Origin: Ferriphaselus amnicola
GTDB lineage: Bacteria; Pseudomonadota; Gammaproteobacteria; Burkholderiales; Gallionellaceae
NCBI RefSeq assembly: GCF_000974685.2
Contig: NZ_AP018738.1
Location: forward strand, 1,178,001-1,242,000
Direction: 5' to 3'
DNA: 64,000 nucleotides
How positions within the stretch are numbered: the stretch's first letter is position 1; the number at the start of each line of letters is the position of its first letter. Under the pieces are notes generated by a model. It saw only the letters and a list, made by a program, of their open reading frames with translations. It was not told the DNA's origin and did not search any database. Positions 64,000 to 64,000 of the stretch are shown one piece after another. A program made the translations under genes and the position numbers.

Positions 64000-64000
64000 C

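Noticed and set aside
1-64000. CRISPR arrays, prophage, rRNA operons
   Set aside because: No regularly spaced repeats, phage structural genes or rRNA sequences were seen on reading through the window.

Overview
The window looks like the chromosome of a diazotrophic betaproteobacterium. The best guess is a Gallionellaceae/Sideroxydans-type member of the Nitrosomonadales, inferred from gene content and protein style rather than any search. Gene density is high, GC is moderately high, and most genes sit in tight runs with 1-20 bp overlaps. Both ends cut genes: a cyclic beta-1,2-glucan synthase at the left and gyrA at the right.

Layout. 1-9.7 kb: end of the glucan synthase, a PAS-GGDEF-EAL protein and a CopD-like membrane protein. 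9.7-21.8 kb, minus strand: GH3 glucosidase, FucP-type sugar transporter, AsmA protein, aroA, lepA, lepB, DUF4845 protein, rnc, recA, recX. 22.1-23.9 kb: three small plus-strand genes, the first two ending in integron attC-like sites, with no integrase visible. 24.0-42.3 kb: a nitrogen-fixation accessory region with a SIR2-like/bacteriohemerythrin pair, a transporter and CBS protein, rnfABCDGEH, nifL-nifA, a Nif11 protein, a small nif-region protein, vapBC, an IS21 element flanked by two 5'-truncated genes (a LuxR-type regulator and nifQ), and draG. 42.3-49.4 kb: assimilatory sulfate reduction (cysB, sulfite-exporter-like protein, sulfite reductase, cysH, cysD, cysN) with two dispersed-repeat elements. 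49.5-56.7 kb: hemH and a long run of housekeeping and stress genes. 56.7-64 kb: tyrA, tRNA-Leu(UAG), and the amino-acid run gyrA-serC-serA-pheA-hisC-aroF on the minus strand.

How it works together. The Rnf complex would supply low-potential electrons to nitrogenase. NifL would sense redox and nitrogen status and restrain NifA, and NifA with sigma-54 would fire the -24/-12 promoters seen before rnfA, nifL, the nif11 gene and probably the SIR2-like/hemerythrin pair. DraG would reverse ADP-ribosylation of nitrogenase reductase. No nifHDK genes or draT lie in the window. NifQ, which donates molybdenum, has lost its N-terminus at the IS21 element. The sulfur genes reduce sulfate to sulfide for cysteine and Fe-S clusters.

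Most unusual items: the attC-bounded cassette genes, one with a HEPN-type RN-x3-H motif; the IS21 scar that beheads two divergent genes; the divergent rnf/nifL control region with two sigma-54 promoters and a NifA site; and the sigma-54-preceded SIR2/hemerythrin pair.
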